From Candidatus Bathyarchaeota archaeon (GTDB taxonomy: Archaea; Thermoproteota; Bathyarchaeia; TCS64), in contig JAUWBQ010000081.1 of assembly GCA_030601645.1 (NCBI GenBank), positions 1 to 7,578 on the forward strand: DNA of 7,578 nt, given 5' to 3'. Positions 1-6,426 of this stretch are shown here, piece after piece. Within the stretch, counting starts at the first letter, position 1. The number at the start of each line of letters is the position of its first letter. Below the pieces are notes generated by a model. The model was not told the origin of the DNA. It searched no databases and was given only the letters and a program-made list of their open reading frames with translations. The translations under genes and the position numbers were made by a program.

Positions 1-656
1 TACATCATGGGAAGCGTGGAATCCTCCCTCAGAAAGCACGTGTATCTCTTGTGTTTGAGAGCCTCGTAGAAGATCTCCACGGCATAATCAGTGGTTCCAC
101 CGCCGGGAGGTGTTTTATAGCTTATTATCCCCGGATACCGCACCCCCCTCACGTCCAACCCGAACCTCTCGAAATAATAGTTGCACAACAGTTCTCCCGC
201 CACCTTGGTGAGGCCGTACATCGTACGAGGCTTGAGCACGGTCTCTTGAGGGGTGTTCTCCCTCGGCGTCTCCGGTCCGAAAGCGGCGATCGAGCTGGGA
301 ACGAACACCCTGAACATATCTTTCTCTCGGGCAGCCTCAAGCACGTGATATGTACCATTCATGTTCACGTCCCATGCCAGCCACGGGTTCTTCTCGCCTG
401 CAACTGACAGAATGGCCGCCATATGGTATATGGTGTCGATGTCGTAGTTTTCGACGACTCTATCAATCGAGCTCCTATCGGTCACATTCACATTCTCATT
501 TGGCCCATCCAAGAGCTCCCCGGTGGGAGGTCTTCTGTGGACGCCGACGACGACGTTCTCATTGCCATGCCTCGAGCGTAGAGCAGGGACAAGCTCCGAG
601 CCAATCTGACCTGTGGCTCCAGTCACAAGGATCTTCTTCTTCTCTTTCTTGGTCAT
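1..656 (-). CDS. tdh: L-threonine 3-dehydrogenase, SDR/epimerase type (3' end beyond window)
   Basis: Oxidises L-threonine with NAD+ to 2-amino-3-ketobutyrate in the cytoplasm, the first step of threonine breakdown to glycine. About 218 residues are visible; the C-terminal third lies beyond the left edge. Visible are the Rossmann nucleotide-binding glycines GATGQIG (residues 13-19), the SSIAAFGP segment (121-128) with the expected active-site Ser, the catalytic Tyr147-x3-Lys151 (YGLTK), KVAGELLCNYY (151-161), RYPGII (173-178), PGGGTTDYAVEIFY (184-197) and YTCFL...LPMM near the edge. This run of motifs is typical of the short, zinc-free, epimerase-like threonine dehydrogenases (the Thermoplasma/Flavobacterium type), not the zinc alcohol-dehydrogenase type. 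The ATG at 656 sits just before a Lys-rich lead-in and the first beta strand. No clear Shine-Dalgarno site precedes it, and a TATA-like box about 30 nt upstream suggests a leaderless or nearly leaderless mRNA. Divergence from kbl supports the assignment. Confidence 0.93.
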   Translation of the reverse strand, partial: MTKKEKKKILVTGATGQIGSELVPALRSRHGNENVVVGVHRRPPTGELLDGPNENVNVTDRSSIDRVVENYDIDTIYHMAAILSVAGEKNPWLAWDVNMNGTYHVLEAAREKDMFRVFVPSSIAAFGPETPRENTPQETVLKPRTMYGLTKVAGELLCNYYFERFGLDVRGVRYPGIISYKTPPGGGTTDYAVEIFYEALKHKRYTCFLREDSTLPMM

Positions 657-682
657 TTCAATCATTAATTTTACAAATAAAT

Positions 683-692
683 GTGATATAAC
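683..692. promoter_or_regulatory. Shared TATA-like box between tdh and kbl
   Basis: The stretch GTGATATAAC (683-692) reads as GTTATATCAC on the other strand. On the minus strand it lies about 30 nt before the tdh ATG at 656, the spacing expected for a leaderless start. On the plus strand it would place a transcript start near 715, upstream of kbl. A second plus-strand candidate, TTATAG (719-723 region), would start kbl transcription near 746. An 8-bp palindrome CCCTAGGG (731-738) lies between the two possible kbl starts and could be an operator. All of this is inferred from sequence and spacing only. Confidence 0.45.
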
Positions 693-759
693 AATGTCGC
701 CCAAATAACGAAAAAGGTTATAGATGCAATCCCTAGGGTTATTTCAAAGGTGTATCCGA

Positions 760-1953
760 ATGAGAAATCCCACTAAATTCTTGAAAGACGAATACGATGA
801 ACTCGTAGAGAAGTCGCTCGATTGGCGACTGAAGACCATCAGCGGTCCAAGCGAACCGGTCTCAAACGTCGACGGTCGAGACGTCATAGTTCTGTGTTCG
901 AATAATTACCTGAACCTCACAACCCATCCAAAGCTAAAGGAAGCGGCCCTCAAGGCGATTGAAACCCACGGAGTCGGTTCAGGCGCCGTCAGAGCCATCT
1001 CAGGCACGATGGATCTGCACATGGAACTCGAGGAGCGTCTCGCCAGGTTCAAGGGTGCTGAGGCTTCTCTAACGTATCCGACCGGATTCATGGCGAACTC
1101 TGGGTTGATCCCGCAGCTTGCAGGAAAAGGAGATCTGATCGTGAGCGACGAGCTCAACCATGGGAGCATCATCGACGGCGTCCGCCTCACGAGAACCGAC
1201 CGGGCTATATACAAGCACAACGACATGGAAGACCTGTCCAGAGTCCTGGACGAGGCGGAGAAGCACGACCCGGAGTATCGGAGGATCTTGATAATCACGG
1301 ACGGGGTCTTCTCCATGGACGGGGACCTTGCCCCCCTTGACGAGGTGGCGAAACTCGGAGGGGAACACGGCGCCATGGTCTACGTGGACGATGCCCACGG
1401 CGAAGGAGTCCTCGGAGAGGGAGGACGCGGAATAGTCTCCCACTTCAACCTGGATCACAAGAAAGTCCAGGTGGAGATGGGGACCTTCAGCAAGGCCTAC
1501 GGGACCGTCGGCGGGCACGTCTCGGGCTCGCTGGATCTCGTAAAGTTCGCATGGAACAAGAGCCGGACGTGGCTCCTGAGCTCCTCCCACCCCCCGTCGG
1601 TGGTGGCGGCCACCATAGCATCCATCGACGTCCTCGAGTCAGAGCCCCAGCACGTCCAGAACCTCTGGAAGAACACCGAATACTTCAAGAAGGCCGTGGA
1701 TGACCTCGGGTTCAACACGGGAAAATCCCAGACCCCCATAATACCGGTCATCGTAGGCGAGAGCAGCAAGGCCAAGGCCCTGAGCGACAAACTATACGAG
1801 AAGGGGATATTCGTGGTACCGATCGTCTTCCCGATGGTGGCCCGGGACCTCGCGAGGATACGGGTCCAGACGAGTGCGAAGCTAACCACGGAGCAGCTTG
1901 ACACTGTCATCGAAGCCATAGAAGAGATCGGTAAACAGCTGAAAATAATATGA
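760..1953 (+). CDS. kbl: 2-amino-3-ketobutyrate CoA ligase (glycine C-acetyltransferase)
   Basis: PLP enzyme of the alpha-oxoamine synthase family. It cleaves 2-amino-3-ketobutyrate with CoA into glycine and acetyl-CoA, completing the pathway begun by the divergent threonine dehydrogenase. Visible motifs, numbered from the ATG at 760, are SNNYLNL (47-53), SGTMDLHMELE (81-91), the DELNHGSIIDG stretch with PLP-stacking His134 (130-140), TDGVFSMDGD (180-189), VDDAHGEG with Asp210/His213 (209-216) and the PLP lysine Lys245 in GTFSKAYG (241-248). BioF (8-amino-7-oxononanoate synthase) belongs to the same family, but the neighbour and the pathway favour Kbl. The reading frame is open from an ATG at 724. 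I prefer the ATG at 760: it gives 397 aa, close to the ~398 aa of characterised Kbl, and it has AAAGGTG (746-752) seven nt upstream. The 724 start would add an unusual 12-residue tail. Confidence 0.93.
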   Translation: MRNPTKFLKDEYDELVEKSLDWRLKTISGPSEPVSNVDGRDVIVLCSNNYLNLTTHPKLKEAALKAIETHGVGSGAVRAISGTMDLHMELEERLARFKGAEASLTYPTGFMANSGLIPQLAGKGDLIVSDELNHGSIIDGVRLTRTDRAIYKHNDMEDLSRVLDEAEKHDPEYRRILIITDGVFSMDGDLAPLDEVAKLGGEHGAMVYVDDAHGEGVLGEGGRGIVSHFNLDHKKVQVEMGTFSKAYGTVGGHVSGSLDLVKFAWNKSRTWLLSSSHPPSVVAATIASIDVLESEPQHVQNLWKNTEYFKKAVDDLGFNTGKSQTPIIPVIVGESSKAKALSDKLYEKGIFVVPIVFPMVARDLARIRVQTSAKLTTEQLDTVIEAIEEIGKQLKII

Positions 1954-1955
1954 TA

Positions 1956-2048
1956 TTGGGCGTCTGAAAGACTACCCTAAATGAGCCCAAAATGGATGGG
2001 CCACTCACCATTTTTTACATCTGAGGTTGAGGCCCACCGCAATGGTGG
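1956..2048 (+). terminator. Structured 3' region of kbl with T6 tract
   Basis: Between the convergent kbl and winged-helix genes lies a hairpin-rich stretch. TTGGGC (1956-1961) can pair with GCCCAA (1985-1990), enclosing GTCT-GAA-AGAC (1962-1972). CCACC-GCAAT-GGTGG forms a third stem (2034-2048). A T6 run at 2011-2016, 58 nt after the kbl stop, is the most likely archaeal termination signal for kbl. TGGGCC (1997-2002) could also pair with GGCCCA (2031-2036). Function is inferred. Confidence 0.4.
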
Positions 2049-2101
2049 ATGCAGTAAGTACAAACACATAAAACCAGAACATTTTATCCGCCTCGTTTTC
2101 C

Positions 2102-2347
2102 CTACATTGGTTTCATGGGGATGACGAGCTCGGCGTACTGCTCCAAGAATGTGTTGCCCCGGTTCGTAGTGGTGTAAAGCCTGCTTTCCTGGGCATTCGA
2201 CAGCATCCCGGTGTCTATCAACCTGCTCAGGTATTTCTTAACTATCTTGAAGTTAAGGTTGGCTTGATACACGATCTGGGTCTTCTTGGCCCCAGCCTTG
2301 GCCACTTGGAGGATATCCGCACATATATCCAGGTCGTTCCTTCTCAT
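2102..2347 (-). CDS. Small winged-helix DNA-binding protein (HTH_45/ArnR1-like)
   Basis: An 81-residue protein that is essentially one winged helix. MRRNDLDICADIL (1-13) forms helix 1. The helix-turn-helix falls within KKTQIVYQANLNFKIVKKYL (21-40), continues through SRLIDTGML (41-49), and is followed by a short wing with YTTTNRGNTFLEQY (58-71). This matches the small archaeal winged-helix family whose members read 'KT.I.Y.ANL....KYL..LI..GL......Y.LT..G..FL..Y'. It is probably a transcription regulator; the target is unknown. The frame stays open to a TTG at 2365, but the ATG at 2347 is the better start. It is preceded by AAAGGAG (2362-2356), a strong Shine-Dalgarno site 8 nt away, which the longer reading would have to translate. 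It is convergent with kbl, which does not by itself imply control of threonine catabolism. Confidence 0.82.
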   Translation of the reverse strand: MRRNDLDICADILQVAKAGAKKTQIVYQANLNFKIVKKYLSRLIDTGMLSNAQESRLYTTTNRGNTFLEQYAELVIPMKPM

Positions 2348-2355
2348 CCAATCCG

Positions 2356-2396
2356 CTCCTTTCAAGTCTATTAAGGAATTTAATTCAGATATAAGG
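2356..2396 (-). promoter_or_regulatory. Promoter and RBS of the winged-helix gene
   Basis: On the minus strand CCTTATATCT (2396-2387) is a TATA-like box. It would place the transcript start near 2363-2365, directly before the AAAGGAG ribosome site (2362-2356). The nonamer TTCCTTAAT occurs on each side of the box, at 2378-2370 and 2417-2409 (39 nt apart), with a partial third copy near 2437-2429. Such flanking repeats could be an operator, perhaps for autoregulation. That is inference. Confidence 0.5.
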
Positions 2397-2662
2397 CTTC
2401 TCTAACAAATTAAGGAACATTTTCCTCTAATTAAGTAAAATGGGCTTGTTTTATCCAATATCAGCAAGCACTTCCCAAAAATAGATGGCGTTTCCATTTA
2501 TGGGAAAAGCATAGGCTAAGGACGCCACAATCGCATTCACAACCCTGCATACCCCTTGGATTAGGCTCATTTTAGCAGCCAAACCATCATTTTGTCCCAC
2601 CAACGTGGGACAAAAACGCGGAAGGCGAGCTGGATCGTGCTAATATTGAATAATGATGACGT
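2366..2662. other. Noncoding stretch between the aminotransferase and winged-helix genes
   Basis: About 300 bp without a credible gene. It holds the winged-helix promoter at its left end and the hairpin element at 2566-2620. There is also a weak stem, TTCCCA (2471-2476) with TGGGAA (2501-2506). On the minus strand the A5 run at 2612-2616 reads as T5, 47 nt after the aminotransferase stop, and could serve as its terminator. I see no tRNA-like fold or Cys-rich small frame. Confidence 0.5.
2566..2620 (+). repeat. Hairpin element, copy 1 (perfect 11-bp stem)
   Basis: TTTTGTCCCAC (2590-2600) and GTGGGACAAAA (2605-2615) are perfect inverted repeats around a CAAC loop. The element resembles a second one at 6817-6874. 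Both have a stem reading TTTTGTC-Y-CA-Y around a 4-nt loop, followed at equal spacing by GCGG. Upstream, CTCATTTTAGCAGC (2566-2579) matches TTCACTCTGGCAGC in copy 2 at 10 of 14 positions, and all four differences are transitions. It lies between two genes on the minus strand, so it is not the leader of an obvious plus-strand gene. It could be a small RNA, a terminator-like structure or a remnant repeat. Confidence 0.6.
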
Positions 2663-3787
2663 TCACGGATCTCTGTAGTCATCCAAGAATTCCTTGAACC
2701 TGGAGAGGCCCTCCTTAAGGGTTTCAGCGTCGCCTCCCCACCCAATCCTCAGGAAACCTTCCATCCCGAAGCACGTCCCCGGCACGAGCAGGACATCTTT
2801 CTCCTCCATCAGGCGGAGGCAGAGCTCGACCGAGGTGATGCCCAACCCATGCTTCAGAAACGCCACGGTGCTCGCCCTTGGAGGGACCCACTCGATCAGG
2901 GGCTCACCATCGACCCAGTCAGAGAGGATCTCGAAGTTTGTCTTTACGATCCCCCGATTCCTCTCGTAGATCCGGTGAACGTTCTCCATCGCGAGGGTCG
3001 CCATGGCGTCGGCGATCATCCCGTTGCTGATGGTGGTGTAATCCCTGCGGAGCTCGCATTCCTCGATGATGGCTCTTTCCGCGGCTATCCAGCCGAGCCT
3101 GAGGCCCGTGAGGGAGAAGGGCTTGGAGAACGAGCCCGTAGCCACTCCCTTTTCATACAGCTCGACCACAGACGAAACGGAGTCCCCGGGGTCGACGTAG
3201 ATGCCCCGATACGACTCGTCGCTCAGCAGGTATGCTCCAGCTTCCTCGGCGATCTCACAGATCTCCTTGAGCCGTTCATCCTGGATCAGGCTGCCAGTCG
3301 GGTTGTTAGGGTTGTTTATGACGATGAGCCTCGTCTTCTCGTCGACCAAGTCCCTGAGCTCGTCGGTGTCGGGGAGCCAACCGTCTTCCATGTGGAGATT
3401 GAGGAGCTTCACCTCCGCTCCGAAGGATCTCGCCACGCTGTAGAGCTGCTGGTACGTCGGGAAGATCGATACGACCGTGTCTCCGGGCTCAACGAGGCTG
3501 TAGAGGACCAGGAAATTGGCGCCTATCGCGCCTCCGGCGACCAGTATGTTCTCGGGCGCCAGACCCTTGTAGAGGTTGGCTATCCCTCTCCGGAGACCGA
3601 TGGACCCCGGAATGTAGCCATAGGTGAGCTGGGTGTCCCACATTTCCTGGAAAAAGTTCTCGCGCCCCATCAGGGTGAGGAACTCGCCCACCGTGAACGG
3701 GTCCACGCAAGTCTCCGAGCAGTTTATCTCGACATCATGCTCGTACTTGTTGAGCCATTTCTCGACGTGAAAAGTTTCTATCCTCAT
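2663..3787 (-). CDS. PLP-dependent aminotransferase, class I/II, substrate unknown
   Basis: A 374-residue fold-type I aminotransferase of the aspartate aminotransferase-like group. Visible are the substrate-entry Tyr region LTYGYIPGS (54-62), AGGAIGANF (84-92) for PLP phosphate, NNPNNPTG (158-165) with the pyridoxal-contacting Asn, SDESYRG with Asp190 and Tyr193 (189-195), the Schiff-base lysine Lys222 in GSFSKPFSLTGLRLGW (218-233), and FLRIGWG (345-351) whose Arg347 should bind the substrate carboxylate. The lead-in MRIETFHVEKWLNKYE...NCSETC is shared, from memory, with an archaeal/actinobacterial subgroup related to capreomycidine synthase-like enzymes, but the substrate cannot be read from sequence. 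The ATG at 3787 has AAAGGTC (3800-3794) 6 nt upstream. GTGATAAAAG (3830-3821) could be its own promoter. It lies 80 nt after nucS on the same strand, so co-transcription with nucS is possible but not required. Confidence 0.9.
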   Translation of the reverse strand: MRIETFHVEKWLNKYEHDVEINCSETCVDPFTVGEFLTLMGRENFFQEMWDTQLTYGYIPGSIGLRRGIANLYKGLAPENILVAGGAIGANFLVLYSLVEPGDTVVSIFPTYQQLYSVARSFGAEVKLLNLHMEDGWLPDTDELRDLVDEKTRLIVINNPNNPTGSLIQDERLKEICEIAEEAGAYLLSDESYRGIYVDPGDSVSSVVELYEKGVATGSFSKPFSLTGLRLGWIAAERAIIEECELRRDYTTISNGMIADAMATLAMENVHRIYERNRGIVKTNFEILSDWVDGEPLIEWVPPRASTVAFLKHGLGITSVELCLRLMEEKDVLLVPGTCFGMEGFLRIGWGGDAETLKEGLSRFKEFLDDYRDP

Positions 3788-3867
3788 AGAGATGACCTTT
3801 GATCCATCATCGGCGCTCCCCTTTTATCACGTTTCTGACCCGTGAAAGTTCACTGGGGTTGACGCAT

Positions 3868-4656
3868 CTACTCCTCGAAGAACTCGGTGAGGGCTCTACC
3901 CTTTTTCCGTTTGAGGACTTCGGCGCATCTCTGGGGGGATAAGGCCTTGAACTCCAGATCCAGGGAAGCCAGGAGCCTCTGCGCGCCCTTCGCCAACTCT
4001 GGGGCCACCAGTATACCCCTAATTTTCCTGTTGTCGTCCGCGTAGTAAACGTCAATGTATTTCTTGAGCTGGAGCACGGCATCGCTGGTGGCTGCGTTCC
4101 TCTTTATCTCCACCAATGTGAGCACGTTGTCCCTGTCCACCCCGAGGATGTCGATGAATCCCGGCTCCACGTGCTTTTCAGACGTAATGGGCCTGAACCC
4201 CTCCTCGAGGAGGGAGGGCTGAGCGAGTATGGCCTCCTGCATGTCCTTCTCGCTGGCGTGGAGATGGAACTCCCCCGTGTCCTTGAGATCCATGACGGCG
4301 ACAAGCAGTATTCTGTCGAACCTGACCTCGAGGGTCTCGTTCTCCTTTCTCCGGAAAGCCCTGACGTACAGGTGCCCGTCTTCCAGCCTGGTCCTGAAGA
4401 GGGATCCCGGAGGCTGCCAGTTTACAGGAGCGTAATCCCGGGGCCTGTGGATGAGAGCGGAACCGTCGGGTTTCATGATGAAAACTCTCTCCCCCGGTTC
4501 AAGTTTTGAGCTCGCCCTCCCTTCATAGTCAACGCTGCAGTTCCCGACGACGATGACCGTCCTGTGTCTCCAAGTCCCCGCCTTGATGGCCTGGTATGCA
4601 TCGTCGAGGGTCGGGTTCTCCAAGACGCTCTTGGATATTTTCTCGCCCAGACTCAA
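3868..4656 (-). CDS. nucS: NucS/EndoMS mismatch- and ssDNA-specific endonuclease
   Basis: A 262-residue protein with the two-domain layout of NucS/EndoMS. This nuclease cuts mismatched or branched DNA and supports noncanonical mismatch repair in archaea and actinobacteria. The N-terminal DNA-binding/dimerisation half includes VIVVGNCSVDYEGRASSKL (34-52) and WQPPG (80-84). The C-terminal RecB-like nuclease half has ILAQPSLLEEGF (143-154), Asp169 in GFIDILGVD (166-174), the metal-binding pair Glu183/Lys185 in VEIKR (182-186) and QLKKY (196-200), so the catalytic set looks intact. The tail ALTEFFEE (255-262) fits the Lx2FF part of a PCNA-binding PIP box, as expected from reported NucS-PCNA interaction. 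The start is a TTG at 4656, with GAGGA (4670-4666) nine nt upstream. Length is close to the ~250 aa of characterised members. It is divergent from the 175-aa protein gene at 4814; no MutS or MutL is in view. Confidence 0.94.
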   Translation of the reverse strand: MSLGEKISKSVLENPTLDDAYQAIKAGTWRHRTVIVVGNCSVDYEGRASSKLEPGERVFIMKPDGSALIHRPRDYAPVNWQPPGSLFRTRLEDGHLYVRAFRRKENETLEVRFDRILLVAVMDLKDTGEFHLHASEKDMQEAILAQPSLLEEGFRPITSEKHVEPGFIDILGVDRDNVLTLVEIKRNAATSDAVLQLKKYIDVYYADDNRKIRGILVAPELAKGAQRLLASLDLEFKALSPQRCAEVLKRKKGRALTEFFEE

Positions 4657-4690
4657 ACCTTAGGTTCCTCGGAGTAAGAACGGGGTCTTG

Positions 4691-4700
4691 TTACTTATAG
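4691..4700 (-). promoter_or_regulatory. nucS promoter
   Basis: CTATAAGTAA (4700-4691 on the minus strand) is a good archaeal TATA-like box. Transcription would start near 4671, giving a leader of about 15 nt that carries the GAGGA ribosome site before the TTG at 4656. Confidence 0.55.
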
Positions 4701-4763
4701 AGGTTCGTCGTCGCACAGGAATTCTAGGTTGAATGGGATTATGATTTCATAATACATAATCGC

Positions 4764-4772
4764 TATATATAT
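4764..4772 (+). promoter_or_regulatory. Promoter of the 175-aa protein gene
   Basis: TATATATAT (4764-4772) would place the transcript start near 4794. This leaves a ~20-nt leader with AGGGG (4801-4805) eight nt before the ATG at 4814. The same AGGGGAACC string precedes the TTG of the gene at 6959. Confidence 0.55.
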
Positions 4773-4813
4773 CACTGCTCTATCTCCCGAACTGAAAAAT
4801 AGGGGAACCCTTA

Positions 4814-5341
4814 ATGGACATCCTGATACGGGGGTTGTGCGAACAATATATCGACTGCAAACTTGAAGAGAGCGAGATCCAGGAAGTGAGGGATCTCTTC
4901 AACAACCTCGACATCCCCCTATCGAAAAACGACATGGTGCTCGGATATTTCTTAGGGGCCGCAAACTCTCAACTTAAAAACCTCAGTATGACGGTCTACA
5001 ATCGAGCTCCCGAGCCAAATGAGCTGGAATCCTATCAGAGGATCCTTGTGAGGCGGTTTCCAGAGATAATGGCGAAGATCAATAGCCAGATCCCTGATGA
5101 TGAAGAAGAATCTGATGTCGTAACTCTTGATGATGGGAAAAACTCCCAAGGCGAACAGCAACCGATCGTTACCGAGGCGGAGTCCGAGGCTGAGGAGACT
5201 ATCGTCTCTGAGATCGAGCTGAACCCAGTTGCCACCATCGACGATTCTGTGGCCCCAGCGGAGAGCATGAAGTTCAGCTTCCAGTCGCGAACCAATAATA
5301 AACCGGTCACCACCGTCCTCGGGATTCCCGTCAAAAAATGA
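4814..5341 (+). CDS. Hypothetical protein with acidic linker and conserved-looking tail
   Basis: I do not recognise this 175-residue protein. Three zones are visible. Residues 1-93 form a compact, probably helical domain (IQEVRDLFNNLDIPLSKNDMVLGYFLGAANSQL, then NELESYQRILVRRFPEIMAKI). Residues 94-150 are a low-complexity acidic segment rich in Glu, Asp and Ser, likely disordered. Residues 151-175 are a basic, hydrophobic-patterned tail (SMKFSFQSR, then VTTVLGIPVKK). No signal peptide, transmembrane segment or Cys cluster is present. A folded domain joined by an acidic tether to a short tail suggests that the tail is a peptide docking motif; this is inference. It has its own TATA-like box and ribosome site. 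It is divergent from nucS, so the two could share regulation, and convergent with the beta-lactamase-fold gene. Confidence 0.8.
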   Translation: MDILIRGLCEQYIDCKLEESEIQEVRDLFNNLDIPLSKNDMVLGYFLGAANSQLKNLSMTVYNRAPEPNELESYQRILVRRFPEIMAKINSQIPDDEEESDVVTLDDGKNSQGEQQPIVTEAESEAEETIVSEIELNPVATIDDSVAPAESMKFSFQSRTNNKPVTTVLGIPVKK

Positions 5342-5361
5342 TTAATGATCCATTCTTGTAG

Positions 5362-5367
5362 AAAAAA
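5362..5367 (-). terminator. T6 tract after the beta-lactamase-fold gene
   Basis: The A6 run here reads TTTTTT on the minus strand, 24 nt after the stop of the gene at 5391-6122, in the short gap between convergent genes. A T-run without a required hairpin is the usual archaeal termination signal. Confidence 0.45.
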
Positions 5368-5390
5368 GCAGCAAATAGGGGGAAACTGGA

Positions 5391-6122
5391 TCAGCCGACG
5401 GAGGTAACCACGTTGATCCAGGGGGCGTTCATCTTCTCATCGTACACAGTCAGATGCTCTACAGCCCCGGATAGGACGAAGACGCCGTGACCCGGGAACA
5501 TTCTCCCAGGATTCAGGTTCAGCATCTTCTTGATCGACTTCTTCCAATCCGTCAATGAAAAGCCTGGGCCGTTTATGAAGCCGAGCTTCCCCTGAGCCGA
5601 CGCGGTGTCGCCTGGGAATATACTCGTGACCCCTTCTTCCCGCATAACCATGGTGATGCCCCCCGGGGTGTGTCCTGGGGTGTGGACGATCTCGAACTCG
5701 ACATCGCCGAGTCGTATCTTCTCTCCTCCCCTCAACGCAACGTCGACCTTGGAAGGCTCGAAGCTCAGCCCGTTCTCCAGCCCCATCTGGTAGAGCGTGA
5801 GTTCTCCCAGGTTCTCTATCTCCTCCTTCTCGGCTTCGTGGGCCGCTATCTCGCATCCCGTCGCGTCCTTGATGGCCTTGTTGCCGCCGATGTGATCATA
5901 ATGGCAGTGGGTTATGAACGCGACTTCGAGGGTTTCAGGGTCAAAGCCCATCTTCCTCATGTTATCCATGACCCTCGGTATGCCGTTGCCGCCGCCGGTG
6001 TCGATCAGAGCCAGGCTGCCGCTGCAGTCTACGAGGTACATGTTGCAGTCTCCTGTTGCGGAATACCCGTAGGCGCCCCCTCCGATGAGATAAACCCTTT
6101 CGGTGAGTTTCAAACAATACAC
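5391..6122 (-). CDS. Metallo-beta-lactamase-fold hydrolase
   Basis: A 243-residue MBL-fold enzyme with a complete two-metal site: His72, His74, Asp76 and His77 in HCHYDHIGG (72-80), His151 in TPGHTPGG (148-155), Asp172 in FPGDTASA (169-176) and His212 in PGHG (210-213). The N-terminal strands (YLIGGGAYGYSATGDCNMYLVD, ALIDTGGG) and the glyoxalase II-like arrangement fit small cytosolic thioester or lactone hydrolases, but the substrate cannot be read from sequence. The start is a GTG at 6122; an in-frame TTG at 6113 is an alternative. Neither has a clear Shine-Dalgarno site. ACTAATAAT (6154-6146) lies about 27 nt before the GTG, as expected for a leaderless mRNA starting there. An 8-bp palindrome AAGCGCTT (6176-6183) sits just upstream of that box. 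It is convergent with the 175-aa protein gene. Confidence 0.9.
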   Translation of the reverse strand: MYCLKLTERVYLIGGGAYGYSATGDCNMYLVDCSGSLALIDTGGGNGIPRVMDNMRKMGFDPETLEVAFITHCHYDHIGGNKAIKDATGCEIAAHEAEKEEIENLGELTLYQMGLENGLSFEPSKVDVALRGGEKIRLGDVEFEIVHTPGHTPGGITMVMREEGVTSIFPGDTASAQGKLGFINGPGFSLTDWKKSIKKMLNLNPGRMFPGHGVFVLSGAVEHLTVYDEKMNAPWINVVTSVG

Positions 6123-6426
6123 CCGGTTAGTTACTACGTTGAGGGATTATTAGTGGATCTATCTAACATCGTAGAAAGCGCTTGTCGACCCTTCTTTAGG
6201 TATGGATGTAGTTATTGGCCAATGGAGTGGTTCGATGGTTCGAAGGTATCCCAAAGTAGACATGAAAATTGCATTTACCATGTATTTCGTATACAAATAA
6301 CCATGATGTTCGATGGAACTTCGACCATTTTTATCGACGCCTTATAATATATATACCTTCAAGAATAGGGACGGATATTCTGTCCATTGACATAGGGCGA
6401 GTCGAGTTTCTTTCTAACGAGGGGTG
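6123..6426. other. Noncoding stretch between two minus-strand genes
   Basis: About 300 bp with no convincing gene. It holds the putative beta-lactamase-fold promoter (6146-6154), a tandem 8-nt duplication TGGTTCGA x2 (6228-6243) echoed by TTCGATGG at 6309-6316, and a strong AT tract TTATAATATATATA (6342-6355). That tract could act as a TATA box on either strand, but no credible reading frame starts at the right distance. A 40-codon minus-strand frame (from an ATG near 6282) has no ribosome site or recognisable motif. Confidence 0.4.

Noticed and set aside
51..691. Two plus-strand open frames (118 and 113 codons)
   Set aside because: They are antisense to the threonine dehydrogenase, whose minus-strand frame shows every expected motif.
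906..1919. Several minus-strand open frames of 140-173 codons
   Set aside because: All are antisense to kbl, which shows continuous family motifs. Their translations are low in order, and no ribosome sites were seen.
2590..2615. Reading the hairpin as a classical intrinsic terminator of the aminotransferase
   Set aside because: On the minus strand the T-run comes before, not after, the stem, and the same structure recurs at 6842-6869 in a divergent spacer. A T5-based archaeal stop is still possible.
2849..3802. Long plus-strand open frame (317 codons)
   Set aside because: It lies antisense to the aminotransferase, whose catalytic motifs are all intact. The frame is a shadow of its biased codon use and its translation has no recognisable motif.
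6228..6250. GGTTCGA repeats resembling a tRNA T-loop
   Set aside because: No acceptor, D or anticodon stems can be built around them on either strand. The motif is an 8-nt tandem duplication.
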